A DNA stretch of 64,000 nucleotides from an uncultured Bacteroides sp. (lineage in GTDB: Bacteria; Bacteroidota; Bacteroidia; Bacteroidales; Bacteroidaceae): NCBI RefSeq assembly GCF_963678425.1, contig NZ_OY782855.1:1798001-1862000 (forward strand). Direction: 5' to 3'. Below, piece by piece: positions 63,727-64,000 of this stretch. The notes below the pieces were generated by a model. That model was not told where the DNA came from, did no database searches, and saw nothing but the letters and a program-made list of their open reading frames with translations. The position numbers were made by a program, and so were the translations under genes. Numbering within the stretch: position 1 is the stretch's first letter; each line of letters starts with the position of its first letter.

Positions 63727-64000
63727 AGAAACTGTGTCTGATACACTTTGGTGGGTGCTAAAGCAATTAATGGAAATTGAAATGCTTTCATCTTTCAGAC
63801 TAGTTGGAGGAACATCTCTAAGCCTTCAATTAGGGCACCGCATGTCTGTGGATATAGATTTGTTTACTGACGCAGAATATGGAAGTATTAATTTTGACCA
63901 GATTGATATAGAATTACAGAGAAAGTTTCCTTTTATTGAAATGCAGTATGAAGGAAACAATGGTTTTGGGAAAAGTTATTTTATTGGTAAAAGTAAAGAT
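63704..64000 (+). CDS. AbiEii-type nucleotidyltransferase toxin, cut by window end
   Basis: Starts at ATG 63704 (MIHTELHKETVSDTLWWVL) and runs off the window after 99 codons without a stop. Contains the AbiEii/AbiGii core RLVGGTSLSLQLGHRMSVD followed by IDLFTD, with the GG-S and D-x-D nucleotidyltransferase residues. In type IV systems such proteins modify tRNA or other targets. Overlaps the XRE gene, so translationally coupled. Confidence 0.88.
   Translation, partial: MIHTELHKETVSDTLWWVLKQLMEIEMLSSFRLVGGTSLSLQLGHRMSVDIDLFTDAEYGSINFDQIDIELQRKFPFIEMQYEGNNGFGKSYFIGKSKD

Overview
The window looks like a Bacteroidales chromosome, most likely Bacteroides. Start sites are preceded by the Bacteroidota -7 element (TAnnTTTG) rather than sigma70 boxes or strong Shine-Dalgarno sequences. 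The gene families also fit: OmpA-like barrels, a VirE/VapE + DUF4248 + HU-like + amidase cassette, CapE/F/G, and a WcfS-type initiating transferase. The species cannot be named from sequence reading alone. No rRNA, tRNA or CRISPR array was seen.

Layout. 1-5.1 kb: two envelope genes read leftward (a multi-barrel outer-membrane protein running off the window and an OmpA-like lipid/peptidoglycan-side protein) and an unknown tail-anchored protein. 5.2-9.8 kb: a small surface-glycan cluster (acetyltransferase, flippase, beta-propeller protein) and a serine hydrolase. 10.6-15.2 kb: an OmpA porin, an MBOAT O-acyltransferase with its SGNH-like partner, and a Wza-like export lipoprotein. 15.3-19.7 kb: an accessory zone with AAA ATPase-nuclease genes (one complete, others truncated) and two small paralogues. 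19.7-24.4 kb: the VapE / DUF4248 / HU / amidase cassette that often sits next to Bacteroides capsule loci. 25.3-34.2 kb: two nearly identical copies of a membrane sugar-nucleotide dehydratase gene bracketing a small island (a frameshifted unknown gene, an HATPase + STAS-like pair, a broken VapE, and an ART-like toxin candidate with a small partner). 34.2-58.0 kb: one long leftward capsule operon. It starts at a promoter near 58.2 kb with a 220-nt structured leader that ends in a terminator 14 nt before the first ATG. It encodes UDP-L-FucNAc synthesis (capF, capE, capG), glycosyltransferases, a flippase, two polymerase candidates, an acyltransferase, the initiating phosphosugar transferase, WbuC, a galacturonokinase-like kinase, a nucleotidyltransferase, Ugd and a UDP-GlcA 4-epimerase. 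Decayed IS66 and group II intron sequence interrupts it in several places. 58.7-64 kb: a GH35 beta-galactosidase, an AbiF-type HEPN gene with a promoter-hairpin candidate RNA in front, a truncated ATPase, and an XRE + AbiEii toxin-antitoxin pair running off the end.

The most unusual signal is a dispersed repeat of about 200-330 bp, present in nine copies (A-I) plus two solo hairpins. It is not coding. It folds into nested hairpins whose arms change together between copies, and the six-base loop of its terminal hairpin is always complementary to a site about 20 nt upstream, with three different compensated versions. Every AAA/DUF4143-type ATPase gene or gene fragment in the window lies next to one of these repeats or hairpins.
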